Source: Onthophagus taurus
Taxonomy: Eukaryota > Arthropoda > Insecta > Coleoptera > Scarabaeidae
DNA length: 64,000 nt
Reading direction: 5' to 3'
Assembly (NCBI RefSeq): GCF_036711975.1
Contig: NC_091976.1
Span: 31,434,001 to 31,498,000 of the forward strand
Positions 21,432 to 33,939 of this stretch are shown here, piece after piece. The position numbers were made by a program, and so were the translations under genes. Every line of letters begins with the position of its first letter. The stretch's first letter is position 1. The notes under the pieces are model-generated. The model did not search any database. It saw only the letters and a program-made list of their open reading frames with translations, and had not been told where the DNA came from.

Positions 21432-23010
21432 ATGGTTAAAAGTGATGTTTGGAGGTACTACAGTCTTAAAGACAAAGACAACAATTTCTGTAAATATTGT
21501 AAATCCTCCTTTAAAAGAAATGCTACCAGACAATTCCAACATTTGCTAAAGTGTGTCAAAATACCTGAAAATGTAGTACAAATTCTTAAAAAAGGGAAAT
21601 TGCCTATAATAAATGTTTCCAGTAGTAACAATAACACCACGCCAAGTTTAACCGAGGTATTAGAAGATAGTGATGTTGATGATACTGATACTACCTCTCA
21701 GCAGGGGCAGGGAGAATCTTTAGACTCAGAAATTGCTTCACTAGTCAGGCCTGTGCCTTCATCAGCTAGTTCTTTATTTTCAAGTACTATTATTATTATT
21801 ATTGCTGCCGGGCTGAGGAGAGCGGCTCCTCTCGTTACCGCGACCTATAAGATCTATTGTAACTTTAGCCCTCCAAAGGTTTAGGGCAAATGTAGGTCCT
21901 TAATGAACCTTAGTATTGTCCTGAGGTCTTGAACCTTTATGTCGGTAGGTAACAGGGGAGTTTTACCGAAGACGTTGTGCCTTAGACGGCCTCTGGCGAC
22001 GCAATTGCACAGTATATGTTCAGCAGTTTCTGACTCGTCGTTGCATAGTCGACAAGTTTGATCCTCAGCTTGTACAATGTGGAAGAGGTGGTATTTTAGG
22101 GGCACATGGCCGGTTAGGTAGCCTGAAAGCGTTCTTAGATCCCCTTTGCTGAGGCATAAAACCTCTTTGGTTTTGTTTTGCGACGAAATTATCATACTCT
22201 TCGCTTGTCTGTGACCTGGAAGTTCTTTCCAGCGTAAGGCTATCTTTGAAGCCTCCCAGTTGTAGATTATTTGTTTTAGGTGGCTTTTTTGTAGTCCACA
22301 TCCAGGTTGGGGTCCAATGAAGGGCGTGTTTGCTGCCTCTTTGGCCAGCTTCTCGGCCTTCTCATTGCCCTCAATGTTGCTGTGACCTGGAACCCACCAT
22401 AGGGTAACATCATTGCCCCTAGCGAGTTCTCTCAGGTTGTTGGTACACTCTCCGATCAGTGCAGAGCCACACGTGTAGGCCTGAATTGCCTTTAAGGCGG
22501 CCCGACTGTCTGTGAAAATGTTTATGGATGCACCTTTTTGTCCCTTCTGTAGGTTCAAAGCGGTGCAGAAGTTTATAGCAAGAACTTCTGCTTGGAAAAT
22601 TGTTAAGTCTGAGCTGAGGGGCAATTTGATGTGGCTATTTGGTCCACTGATGCCCATGCCTACTCCAGATCTTACTGTCTTTGAAGCATCGGTGTACCAG
22701 GCTAGGGCTCCTCTTTTTAGTTGATTTTAGCTGATTTTCAAGTACTACTAAAGCTCTCAAGAAAACAATAAGATTGATGAAATACTCGCAAAGGCTATTT
22801 ATGTCTCAGGAGCCCTCTTGGATATGACAACGAAAAAAGTATGGTTAGATGTATTCAAAGCAATGAGATGCGCATATAAACCACCCTCTCGTTATCAGTT
22901 GTCAAATCCACTCTCGAATCCGAGTACACTAGAGTAAAAGCTGCAGTTTCTTCAAAAATTAGTGAAGCACCTATCTTAAGCGCACATGCATATTATCCTA
23001 CTGTTCCAAA
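21432..23010 (+). pseudogene. hAT transposase relic split by a LINE
   Basis: The first part (21432-21789) begins MVKSDVWRYYSLKDKDNNFC and holds a BED-type zinc finger (C-x2-C-x12-H-x4-C: CKYCKSSFKRN...HLLKC). After the inserted LINE the reading resumes at 22748 with IDEILAKAIYVSGALLDM, VWLDVFKAMRCAYKPPSRYQ and, in another frame, LLESEYTRVKAAVSSKI, all typical of ZBED-like hAT transposases. The DDE domain is not present. Frameshifts and the insertion mark it as dead. Confidence 0.75.
21790..22733 (-). mobile_element. 5'-truncated LINE with RNase H (I-type)
   Basis: Inserted in the hAT relic with a 14-bp target duplication ATTTTCAAGTACTA at 21776-21789 and 22734-22747. On the minus strand it codes about 258 residues of the end of ORF2: an RNase H domain (NIFTDSRAALKAI, WWVPGHSNIEGNEKAEKLAK) followed by a C-terminal zinc knuckle (CRLCNDESETAEHILCNC). 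The 3' tail is (AAT)n, as in I-superfamily LINEs. The frame is open, so the insertion is fairly young. Confidence 0.88.
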
Positions 23011-23387
23011 AACGGGACAGTATCAGATTTATTTGTTATATATAAATAGAAAAGACTTACTTTTTACGGCGATCCATATTTTGAAGGAAACTTTCGGTTT
23101 TTATACTTGTTTTGTTACAAATGTCGATGCGAAACGTACAACGTCAAATATTGAATTTGACAGCTAACAATCCCGGTAGTACCAACGTATAAGAACAAAT
23201 AATGAACATTCTCGAAAATATGTTAAAAATTTTAATAAGTTAACCGTTCCAATAATGGAATACTGGGAAGATATGGGTTAAGATATTAATATAAATTTAT
23301 TGTTCACGCTTTATCTTATAATTATAGTTATTGTACATTAAAAAATTAATACTTGGAGTACTCTGTGAACAGTTTATATAATATCTA
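23011..23387. other. Spacer before tRNA gene
   Basis: No gene found. The sequence is AT-rich and may include remains of the hAT element, with several stops in all frames. Confidence 0.4.
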
Positions 23388-23459
23388 GGGGATATAGCTC
23401 AGTGGTAGAGCATTCGACTGCAGATCGAGAGGTCCCCGGTTCAATCCCGGGTGTCCCCT
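23388..23459 (+). tRNA. tRNA-Cys (anticodon GCA)
   Basis: A 72-base cloverleaf. The acceptor stem GGGGATA pairs with TGTCCCC (one T-G pair). The D arm is GCTCAGTGGTAGAGC, the anticodon loop CTGCAGA has GCA, and the T arm is CCCGGTTCAATCCCGGG. The discriminator base is T, and a T-rich stretch after the gene can end polymerase III transcription. A box (TAGCTCAGTGG) and B box (GGTTCAATCCC) match the consensus. No intron is present. Confidence 0.96.
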
Positions 23460-24080
23460 TTATTTTTACTTATTTCATAATAAGTTATTATTTTTTATTG
23501 TTGTAATATTTTTGACATATAATTAAAATTTATTACGGAAAGTTTTTAGTGTCCATAAATTTATTCCATTTCCACATACACCGTTAATATTTTACATAAC
23601 ATCTTGATGCGAATAAAAATGTTTACAAATTTATTTCGTATTATTTAGTGTAATTATTTAATTAATATAAGTGAGTGACTTACAATAAATAACACTTTTA
23701 ATATGTTTCCTGGTAGTTGATAAATTAAATAGATCGATTATTATTTTTCAATGTGATTTTATCTCAACAAATTTTATTTTAATAGTTTACCATAAATTTT
23801 TTTTAGTTCTAAAAAACTAATTATATGATTTAGATGACTTGTAGGCATATAGATAGGGCATAAAGACCTTGTTAAAAGTGAAACACCTCTTTAATAGTTT
23901 AATAATTGTGATAAAAAATAGAAAATTGACACTTTCCTTAAACTGTTTACCAAAAACTTTCCAAAAGAAATTTTCAAAATTAGCAACTTCCGCGTTATAA
24001 TTAATAATTTTTAATTTTGATTAAAAATGTAGTTACCAATAAACAATACTTGAAGGACTTTTCCGACGCGAATCCTATAT
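23460..24080. other. AT-rich intergenic spacer
   Basis: No repeat or coding sense recognised between the tRNA gene and the putative first exon of lipase 1. Confidence 0.5.
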
Positions 24081-24224
24081 TATATCGTCCGGATTTTGTA
24101 GGTGGGTCGTTGTTACCTCCGGATTGAATCTCATCGCGATCCTCCTCCAGTTAAAAACTTGCACGCGCTCGTTTATTCCGGACTCTTTAATACCGCGCCG
24201 AACCGTTACTTCTCGTTCCCGACG

Positions 24225-27200
24225 ATGTCACCACTTTGCTGGCTCCGTTTCGTTCTTCTATTGGTGATGATGGTTCGTGGTACCGTTTCCTTCAGTTCCT
24301 ATCTACTCGAGTTGACGATTGGACCGCGGCTGAAATCTTTAGAAACATTAAGAAATCAAGAAGATTACAAAAATTCATCATCCCTCGATGCAGTGGTAAG
24401 ATTTATAAATAAATAACAAACCTTTATAAATAAATAACAAAGAAAATAAGAAGTGGGCTTAATCGCAAAATCTTGAGCTGTACTGGTTTTCAGTTAGTTG
24501 ACATACATCGAGGTTTTGAATAATAAATTTGGAATAAATTCGTGAACGTTTTATAAAAACAAAAAAAATTGATTTAAGAAAACAGTTTTTACTTAATTAA
24601 ATAAAATTAACCAGGAAGTATAATTATAAAACTTAGCGAGAAACCAAACGAACTTTAATTAATTGGTAAAACGAAATCAATATTTAATTTTCTTACTTAA
24701 ACATTTGCCTCGTTAAATTTTTAATGTTTCCCCTTGAATATAGGATGTTCAAATATGTATAAAAAAGTTCTCATTCTTGTTATTACCATATTATATCGTG
24801 TGACATTCTTTGTTAAAAATCGAATGGGGACAATTGGTAACCCATCGTTGGAAATTCAGGTTACAGTGACATCCACGTTTGGTGAAATGAAACGTTTGGA
24901 TATTCGAAGACAACGGAAGAAAAAGAACGAAACGAAACGACATATGGCGTGTCATACAGTTATAATACAAGAAGTGAACGATAAGACATGTGCTGTTACG
25001 CATGAGTAATCGCTTCGAGTATTCTGCGTGATGAACTTAAATTCTTGGAATTTTTACGAGCCGAAATCGAGACTCGGAGAACCCGGGTCGTCTCATCGTA
25101 ACCCACATTTTCTGCTGTATAAGCAAAGAAAGTGTATTTTGATTTCTTCGTATTGAAACGATATCAATAGAAAATAAAGAAGAAGATCCGGGAGGAAAAT
25201 GTTTTAACAATTCTCTTTAAATATTTGTTTTAAAGAGTTATTTTAAACATTTCTATTTCTTGAAGTATAATTTTTTTGCGAATTAGAACATTTTCATTAA
25301 AAGTAGAAATAAAACTGGAAACATGCATTAAAATAATTTTAGGAGCAAGATTGAATATACACTGAAGGAAGACAAGAAATATTAGAATGAGACTGGTAAT
25401 AGAAGAGACTGAACAGAGAGTATTCAAAGAGGAACTGCAAAGAAACTAGAATGAGAAGATAGAGACCGGCAATGAAAGAAAGATATTGAATAGACAATGA
25501 AATGAAAAAATGAACCTGGATAGAGACGAGGGAAACAAGAAACGGTATGGTAATAAAAAAAGAAAGGCAGAGACAAAGAAGACTGGAATGAGACTGTTAA
25601 TAGAAGAAAGACTGGAGGAAAAAACTGATAATGAGAAAAATGATGCTGGGCAGAGACGAGGGAAGCTGAAAAGAGACAGCTAATAGAAGAAATGGGCTAG
25701 ACAGACAGCATAGGGATTATAATAAAAAGAAGATATTGAAAAGCAAAAATGAGCCTGGATAGAGACGAGGGAAACTAGAAAGACCCTGGTAATAGAAAAA
25801 AGAAACTGAACAGACAGCATAGGGACAGCAAAGAGACCAGAAATAAAAGAAACAGATCGAACAGAGACTGGAATGAGAAGAAAAAAACTGGTTATAAAAA
25901 GAAAAGATAGAATAGACATTGAAGTAAGATTAAGCAGAGAGAAAGAAGACTGGAATGAGACTGTTAATAGAAGAAAGAAACTGTACATAGAGTATCAGGA
26001 TTTCAAAAGGACCAGGAATAGAAGAAACAGATTAAACAAAGACTAGAATGGGAAAAAAACTGATAATGAGAAAAATGATGCTGGACAGAGACGAGGGAAA
26101 CTGGAAAGAGATAAAGAATAGAAAAAAATGGCTAGACAGACAGCATAGGGACTGCAAAGAGACTGGAATGAGGAGAAAAGGACTGGTAATAGAAAGAAAA
26201 GATAGAATAGACATTGGAAAAGAAAAAGTAAGACTAAGCAGAGAGAAAGAAGACTGGAATGCGACTGTTGATAGAAGAAAGAGACTGAATATAAAGCATA
26301 GGGACTTCAAAGAGATCAGGAATAGAAGAAACAGATCAAAGAGAGACTAGAGAGACTCTAACCAGGTTCATTTTTTCAGTTCATTGTCTATTCAATGTCT
26401 TTCTTTTCATTCCAGTCTCTTTGTAGCCCCTATTCCAATTCACTCGTCTGCCCAGTATCATTTTTCTCATTATCAGTTTTTTTCCCATTCTAGTCTCTGT
26501 TTGATCTGATTCTTCTATTTCTGATCTCTTTGAAGTCCATATGTTTTCTATCCAGTCTCTCTTTTCTAATAAATGTCTCATCCAGTCTTCTTTCCCTCTA
26601 CCTAGTTTTACTTTTCCTTTTCCAATGTCCATTCCATCTTTTCTTTCTATTACCAGTCTTCTTCTTCTCATTCCAGTCTCTGTTCAATCTATTTTTTTTA
26701 TTTTTGGTCTCTGTGCAGTCCTTATGTTGTTAATTCAGTTCCTTTTCTCTATTATCAGGCCGTTTCTAGTTTTTCTCGTCTCTATCCAGACTCATTTTTT
26801 TCTTTTCATGTTCTATTCAATGTCTTTCTTTCATTACCGGTCTCTATCTTCTCATTTCAGTCTCTTTGCAGTCCCTGTTTTGTCTGCCTAGCCCCTTTCT
26901 TCTATTAGCTATCTCTTTAGAATTTCCCTCGTCTGTCCAGTATAATTTTTCTCATTCTCAGTATTTTGCTTCCCATTCTAGTCTCTGTTTGATCTGTTTC
27001 CTCTATTTCTGGGCTCTTTGAAGTCCCTACATTTTCTATCCAGTCTCTCTTTTCTATTAAGAGTCTCTTTCCAGTCTTCCTTCTCTCTACCTAGTTTTAC
27101 TTTTCCTTTTCCAATATCCATTCCATCTTTTCTTTCTATTACCAGTCTTCTTCTTCTCATTCCAGTCTCTGTTCGATCTATTTCTTTTATTTTTGGTCTC

Positions 27201-30200
27201 TGTGCAGTCCTTATGTTGTTGATTCAGTTCTTTTTCTCTATTACCAGGCCGTTTCTAGTTTCTCTCATCTCTATCCAGGCTCATTTTTTTCTTTTCATGT
27301 TCTATTCAACGTCTTTCTTTCATTACTGGCCTCTATCTTTTCATTGCACTCTCTTTGCAGTCCCTATGATGTCTGTCTAGCCCCTTTCTTCTATTAGCTA
27401 TCTCTTTCCAATTTCCCTCGTCTGTCCAGTATAATTTTTCTCATTCTCAGTATTTTGCTTCTCATTCTAGTCTCTGTTTGATCTGTTTCCTCTATTTCTG
27501 GTCTCTTTGAAGTCCCTATGTTTTCTATCCAGTCTCTCTTTTCTAGTAAAAGTCTCATTCCAGTCTTCCTTCTCTCTACCTTGTTTTACTTTTTCTTTTC
27601 CAATGTCTATTCCATCTTTTCTTTCTATTACCAGTCTTTTTCTTCTCATTTCAGTCCCTGTTCGATCTGTTTCTGCAGTCCCTACGTTGTAAATCCAGTT
27701 TCTTTTTTCTATTACCAGGCCGGTTCTAGTTTCGCTCACTTTTTTTTTTCATTGTCTATTCAATGTCTTCCTTTTATTAGCAGTCTCTATCTTTTCATTG
27801 CACTCTCTTTGCAGTCCCTATGATGTCTGCCTAGCCCCTTTCTTCTATTAGCTATCTCTTTCCAATTTCCCTCGTCTGTTCAGTATAATTTTTCTCATTC
27901 TCAGTATTTTGCTTCCCATTCTAGTCTCTGTTTGATCTGTTTCCTCTATTTCTGGTCTCTTTGCAGTCCCTATGTTTTCTATCCAGTCTCTCTTTTCTAG
28001 TAAGAGTCTCATTCCAGTCTTCCTTCTCTCTACCTAGTTTTACTTTTTCTTTTCCAATGTCTATTCCATCTTTTCTTTCTATTACCAGTATTTTTCTTCT
28101 CATTTCAGTCCCTGTTCGATCTGTTTCTTTTATTTTTGGTCTATCTGCAGTCCCTACGTTGTAAATTCAGTTTCCTTTTTCTATTACCAGGCCGTTTCTA
28201 GTTTTGCTCACTTTTTTCTTTTCATTGTCTATTCAATGTCTTCCTTTTATTGGCAGTCTCTATCTTCTCATTTCAGTCTCTTTGCAGTCCCTATTCTGTC
28301 TGTCTAGCGCCTTTCTTCTATTAGCTATCTCTTTCCAATTTCCCTCGTCTGCCCAGTATCATTTTTCTCATTATCAATATTTTTCTTCCCATTCTGGTCT
28401 CTGTTTGATCTGTTTTTTCTATTTGTGGTCTCTTTGAAGTCCCTATGTTTTCTATCCAGTCTCTCTTTTCAATTAAGAGCCTCATTCCAGTCTTCCTTCT
28501 CTCTACTTAGTTTTACTTTTCCTTTTTCAATGTCTATTCCATCTTTTCTTTCTATTACCAGTCTTCTTCTTCTCATTCCAGTCTCTATTTCTTTTATTTC
28601 TGGTCTCTCTGCAGTCTCTATGCTGTTGGTTCAGTCTCTTTTTTGTATTACCAGGCCGTTTCGAAACAAATTGAACAGTGACTGGTATGGGAAGAAAAAT
28701 ACTGGTAATAGAAAGAAAAGATACAATAGATATTGAAAAAGTAAATGTAAGATTGGGCAGAGATAAAGGACTGGTAATACAAGGAAAAGACTGAGTTGTC
28801 ATTAAAAGACAAAAAGGTAGATTAAGCAGATCAAGACAATGTGTCATTGAGATTAGGTAGAGAGCTTGTGCAATTATGAATATCGTTTCATTTTTCACCA
28901 GCTGTGGTTTCCAGCTATAAAAAAACAAGATTTGCATTGAAAGTCTTAATTTTTGCAAAAAATACATTGATCGATTGAGAATAGAATATTTCAAGAACGA
29001 AATCCAATGGGATAAAATGTCATACTTTAATGTCAATTCTAAACTTAATTTTCTACCAAAAAAATTCTTAGATTTCTAAAAAATATCATCTTAATGGCGA
29101 AATAAACGTATTAATATATATAATTAACATACAATTAACATATAATTAACATTTTTATTCATTTTATTCATGATCATCCTTAAAGAAAAAAAGTTTAACT
29201 GAGATCTTGAGATGTGTACCTTGAAAGTATAAAAATGTAAAGTTGTTTTAATATTAGTTTCTTTTTTTTTATTTTAGAAAGAATTAGTTAATAAATATGG
29301 TTATCCACTTGAAGCTTATCAAATCACAACGACGCAAGGTTACATTATTACTTTACATAGGATACCTTATGGAAGAAAACGAACCGGAAGAAAAAGACAG
29401 GTGGTATTGTTACATCCGGGTTTTTGTGGTTCACCAGAATTATTTTTATTTCGAGGACCTCAACATGATATGCGTAAAAAACTTTTCAAATCTTAAAGAA
29501 AAAAATAACTTTCTAATAACCATAAAACTTTACAGCTTACTTATTCACCGATTCAGGTTATGATTTTTGGTTCATCAACAATCGAGGTAACACATACTCA
29601 AGAAATCACGTCATTTTAAATCCGGACGTTGATAAAGAGTTTTGGAATTTCACTTTAGACGATTCCGGTTTACACGATTTACCCAATTCTGTTGATTTTA
29701 TATTAGAGAAAACCGGCCAAGATGGTTTAATCTTAATCGGATATTCAATGGGTGCTGGTGTTGGTCAAATCATGTTATCCCGAAGACCGGAGTATAACCA
29801 GAAAATTAAATTATTTATTAATTTAGCACCGAGTGTTTATGTGATGCACCAGTTGATGCCTCAACTACGAATGGTTTTTAATTTAATTCCTGTTCTTGCG
29901 GAAAACATTATGAACAATTATAATATTTACGAATTATTTCCACGAACTAAAACTCGAGAGGAAATTTTAACAGCTTTTTGTCTGAATGGATCAAGAACGC
30001 AACGATTGTGTGTAATGATAGCGTTTTTAGCTATGGGATTTGATTATGAACAATTTAACACGGTAATTTTGTTGTTGTTTTATTAAATTGATGTATTGTT
30101 GAATTTATTTTAGGATAATTTTCCAAATATTTTTAAATATTTTCCGGATGGGACATCAATTCAATCGATTCTTCATCTACAACAAATGTACACAACGGGT

Positions 30201-30500
30201 GAATTTAAACCATACGATTATGGAAACGAAACGAACCAAATTCTTTATAATTCTACGAAACCCCCGGAATATGATTTAACGAAAAATGTAGCACCGATGG
30301 CGATTTATTACGGCGATGGGGATTATATTGTGGCCAAAGAAGATTGTGTGTTTTTAGCTGAAAAATTACCGAATGTTGTCGGATTATTTCGAGTTCCGTT
30401 TAGAAATTTTAATCATTTAGATTTTATGTGGGGTATTAACGCAAAAGAACTTGTTTACGACCATATGAACAAATTAATAAATAAATATAGACAATATTAA
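24225..30500 (+). CDS. Acid lipase (lipase 3-like), lipase 1 of the cluster
   Basis: Proposed exons: 24225-24395, 29278-29473, 29536-30062 and 30114-30500. Exons 2-4 are clear: KELVNKYGYPLEAYQ and LHRIPYG (the acid-lipase N-terminal region), NNRGNTYSRNH, the nucleophile motif GYSMGAG, an Asp in YGDGDYIV and a His in NFNHLDFMWG, so the triad is complete. A Cys pair (AFCLNG...LCVM) matches the conserved disulfide. Exon 1 is inferred: it encodes MSPLCWLRFVLLLVMMVRGT, a signal peptide, then ends in phase 0 at a GTAAGA donor just where family members join (SSLDAV|KELVNKYGY). That makes intron 1 about 4.9 kb long, filled by the GA-rich satellite. Likely role: secreted or lysosomal hydrolysis of triacylglycerol or esters. 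It is the most diverged lipase of the cluster (HPGF in place of HG at the oxyanion strand). Confidence 0.8.
25340..28790. repeat. GA/CT-rich satellite with inverted halves
   Basis: Purine-rich on the plus strand from 25340 to about 26356, pyrimidine-rich from about 26356 to 28670, then purine-rich again to about 28790. Units contain GACTGGAATGAGAAGA, ACTGGTAATAGAAAGAAAAG and ATAGAATAGACATTGAAA or their complements. In the pyrimidine part the mark CTCTGTTTGATCTGTTT recurs near 26492, 26985, 27474, 27925 and 28409, a period of about 450-490 bp. All open frames here (rich in F, S, L, or R, K, E, N) are translations of the repeat. The bases from about 28790 to 29277 are AT-rich with nothing recognised. 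Confidence 0.92.
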
Positions 30501-30699
30501 GTGTAGTATGGTTTAATAAATCAATTAAACACTTGTTGTTTTTAAATAACACTCTCTTATCTGTTTTTCTTGGTTTTGATTGTGATGTTCTTCTTGCTTC
30601 GATGTTGGTGTGGTTTGTCATTTTAATTATGTCCTCCTATTATATAATCTAATATATAGTACATAATACATTTTAATACGCATATTTAATCTTTCTACT

Positions 30700-31949
30700 A
30701 CTTCAATAAAAATATACAACAACCCAGCAGTTAATAACAATTAAAACTAGAATTAACACTAGACCTAGAACTAGAAAGTTTCGGGTTTAGCCGTGCGTCT
30801 TCAGACACTGTCACTAGCTACACTAACACTATCATTAGAACTAACACAAGACCTAGAACTAGAATCATTTGGGTTTAGCCGTCTTGAGAGACGTGCGGCT
30901 AAACCCAAATGTTTCTAGTTCTAGGTCTTGTGTTAGTTCTAGTTTTGCACTAACACTATCACTAAAACTAACACTAGAGCTAGAACTAGAAACATTCCGT
31001 TTAGCCGTGCGGCTCTTAAGATGGCTAATCCTGAATGTTTCTACATTTAAGTTTAACGTTAGTTATAGTGACAGTGGTAGGAAGCACTAGTTAGCATAAG
31101 ATATCACTATGTTGCATATTTTTATTGAACTAAAACTAGAATTAACACTAGACCTAGAACTAGAAAGTTTCGTCTAAAGTCTGAAGCCGTATGGCTAAAC
31201 CCGAATGTTTCTAGTTTTAGGTCTAGTGTTAATTCTAGTTTTACACTAGCACTATCATTAGAACTAACACAAGCCCTAGAACTAGAATCATTTGGGTTTA
31301 GCCGTCTTGAGAGACGTGCGGCTAAACCCAAATGATTCTAGTTCTAGGTATAGTGTTAGTTCTACATAGTAACAGCGCTAGTGTAAAACTAGAACTAACA
31401 CATTCAACAACATTTGGGTTTAGTCGCACGTCTCTCAAGATGGCTAAACCCAAATGATTCTAGTTCTAGGTATAGTGTTAGTTCTAGTTTTACACTTGCA
31501 CTGTCACTAGAACTAACATTAGACCTAGAAATAGAAACATTTGGGTTTAGCCACACGCCTCTAAAGACGGATGGGTTCATAACAACAGCGTCCTTAGGGA
31601 GTTGGATAACCTTATACAGTATATTTAACCTTTCAACTACTTCAATAAAAATATACAACAATCCAGCGCTTAATAACAATTAAAACTAGAACTGCTACTA
31701 TGTAGAACTAACACTATACCTAGAACTAGAATCATTTGGGTTTAGCCGCACGTCTCTAAAGACAACTAAACCCGAATGATTCTAGTTCTAGGTATAGTGT
31801 TAGTTCTAGTTTTACACTTGCACTGTCACTAGAACTAACATTAGACCTAGAAATAGAAACATTTGGGTTTAGCCACACGTCTCTAAAGACGGATGCATTT
31901 ATAACAACAGCGTTCTTAGAGAGTTGGATAACCTTATACAGTATATTTA
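30700..31949. repeat. CTAGAACTAG palindromic repeat family, block 1
   Basis: Dense, imperfect inverted repeats built from CTAGTTCTAGGTATAGTGTTAG, its complement, and the pair ATTTGGGTTTAGCCG / CGGCTAAACCCAAAT. It starts with AACAATTAAAACTAGAA and ends with a module GAGTTGGATAACCTTATACA that recurs elsewhere. Open frames are repeat translations. Bases 30501-30700 before it hold only the lipase 1 3' end (AATAAA near 30516). Confidence 0.88.
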
Positions 31950-32998
31950 AGGCTTGCAAATACCGGACCAAAATCTCAATACCGGTATTCGGTATTCAAA
32001 ATTTTTAAAACCGGGATACCGATATTAATACCGGTATTACTATAAAAAAGTTTACACACTAAATTACTAGATAATACAATCACTAGATATATCCTAATTG
32101 TAAGATTTTTTTCCCTTAATTCCTACTATATTTTTAGATTGGCAACAAAGCATAAGATACAGTATCTGAGAAGATAATCAAAAAATGGAAAGATATTAGG
32201 AATCTGTACAAAGTACCAATAAACTTAAAGGTCTGGATACCATTATTGTTTTGTTGTCTTTCACTTGGACCAAAGGTTCAACTTCACTGCCGCGTCAAAA
32301 AATGAAATTACACTTCATCATCTGAAGCTCTTCTTTCGAATTCCTGCTTTGGAATTTTCTGGAAAGGTGCAGATTCAAGAAAGAAACTTTAACATAATGG
32401 CTCTTGGTAGTTTGTCAGACTTATCATATTACTGTTATACTACATTATAAAATAAAATCTCCAAAAATAATTGTATGCAGAGAGTATTTTATTGTTAGCT
32501 AGGTATGACAAATTTATTGAACACGAACATTAAGTTATCGTCATCAAAGGTTGAGTTTTCGTTATTTTCAACATTCTGTCAAAGTGTAAAATGATATTTC
32601 TTGTAGATGGTATTCACACTGATCAAAAAATGAGGTTAGTACGGACATAAGATAGATAACAAATTTCTGTTTGGTCAACATCATTTTCCAGCACAGCTTT
32701 AAACAAGCACGGCCGTTTTCGATTGGAGGCCTCCGGCTGGCATTTTTTTAATGCAACGTCAAAAAATGTCACTTGAAAATGTAAACTTAGAATGGATAGA
32801 AGATAAATAACAAACAAGAATCCTCTACGTCATTTTCCAGCACAAATTCAAACTAGCACGACCCTCGGCAGGCTATCGAGGGCGCTAAATAAAAATAATA
32901 CCGAAATACCGGTATTTTGCCATCAATACCGGTTTTTAATACTGGACAGAATAGTCCGGGATCCCGGGTTTCGGGATCCCGGTATTGCAAGCTCTAAG
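31950..32998. mobile_element. Non-autonomous hAT element with 8-bp target duplication
   Basis: Ends AGGCTTGCAAATACCGG and the complement of CCGGTATTGCAAGCTCT, with many ATACCGGTATT-type subterminal copies at both sides. Flanked by TATATTTA (31942-31949) and TACATTTA (32999-33006), an 8-bp duplication with one mismatch. It interrupts the GGATAACCTTATACAGTA..TTTACT module. No transposase is coded in its 1.05 kb. Confidence 0.82.
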
Positions 32999-33006
32999 TA
33001 CATTTA

Positions 33007-33530
33007 CTCCACGGACCTTGATTGTGTGCTTTTTGTTATTTGTTTGTCAGTTGCTTTTTGTATTATGTTCTCTGGTGCTGTTTAGTTTTTGTTGTAATCT
33101 CTTCTTAGCTGGATTACTAGCTACTATATTTGCCCTCTTTTTTTCATTCTATTTCCTTGTGCTTGATTTTGACTTTTTCGAGAGTGGTGCATTTTTCCAT
33201 ATAATTTATTACTTGGTCTGTTGTTTGTTAGAGTTTTTTTTAACTATTACTGATTTCATCCTTAGTGAAATAAATATTGCTGTGTCGTCTGCGAATTGTG
33301 CTATTGTGGTTTAGTCGGTATGTCTGATATGCATATGTTGAAGAGCAGTGGTCCTAGTACTGAGCCCTGAGGGATCCCAGCGTGTATTTCCGTTTCTTCC
33401 GATATTGCGTTTTCCAATTTGAGTTGAAATTTCCTTTTGTTTAAGTATGATTTTACTATTTTAATTAGTTTTGTTGGAAATTTTGCTACTCTCATTTTAT
33501 GTATTAGGGTGCCAAACTTTGTCAAAGGTT
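33007..33530 (-). mobile_element. LINE fragment (Jockey/R1-like reverse transcriptase), copy A
   Basis: Minus strand. It encodes part of the reverse transcriptase including AGIPQGSVLGPLLFNICISD with the upstream KIVKSYLNKRKFQLKLENAI, followed (towards lower coordinates) by a damaged C-terminal part. Large pieces are missing compared with copy B at 34089-34980. Dead. Confidence 0.78.
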
Positions 33531-33939
33531 CTAGTTTTACACTAGCACTGTTACTATGTAGAATTAACACTATACCTAGAACTAGAATCATTTAGGTTTA
33601 GCACCACGTCTCTAAAGACGGCTAAACCCGACTAGCTTCGTAGTGGCTCGTGGGCGTTCGGCTCAGCCCGTTTAGCCAGCAGCATGTCGGATCTCACAAC
33701 AGCGCTTGACCTTGAGTGTGCATTTCCCGTGAACATGACTGTACAATAGAGACTTGAAACTATAGCTAAGGTAACTAAGTTCAGGTCGGTACATCCAACA
33801 TGTCTGACTTTCTGATTACCCCCACCACAACCACATACGCTCTCTAGATTATATATAAGACCTCAATGGTTCATAGGGAGTTGAATAACCTTATACAGTA
33901 TATAGAAGGAAATTTTCTTCGGTTTTATCAGCTAAAAAT
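33531..33939. other. CTAGAACTAG unit and unassigned spacer
   Basis: 33531-33640 is one CTAGAACTAG hairpin unit (GGTTTAGCACCACGTC... GACGGCTAAACCCGA). 33640-33880 is of moderate GC content with no recognised gene. 33877-33900 repeats the AACCTTATACAGTA module. Confidence 0.55.

Noticed and set aside
24734-25009. 91-codon frame as a second exon after the signal exon
   Set aside because: No splice match in phase and no family resemblance; the lipase exon at 29278 is a better partner for the signal exon.
25680-28736. Many open frames rich in Phe, Ser and Leu (or Arg, Lys and Glu on the other strand)
   Set aside because: Low-complexity translations of the GA/CT satellite; both strands are open because the repeat has few stop triplets.
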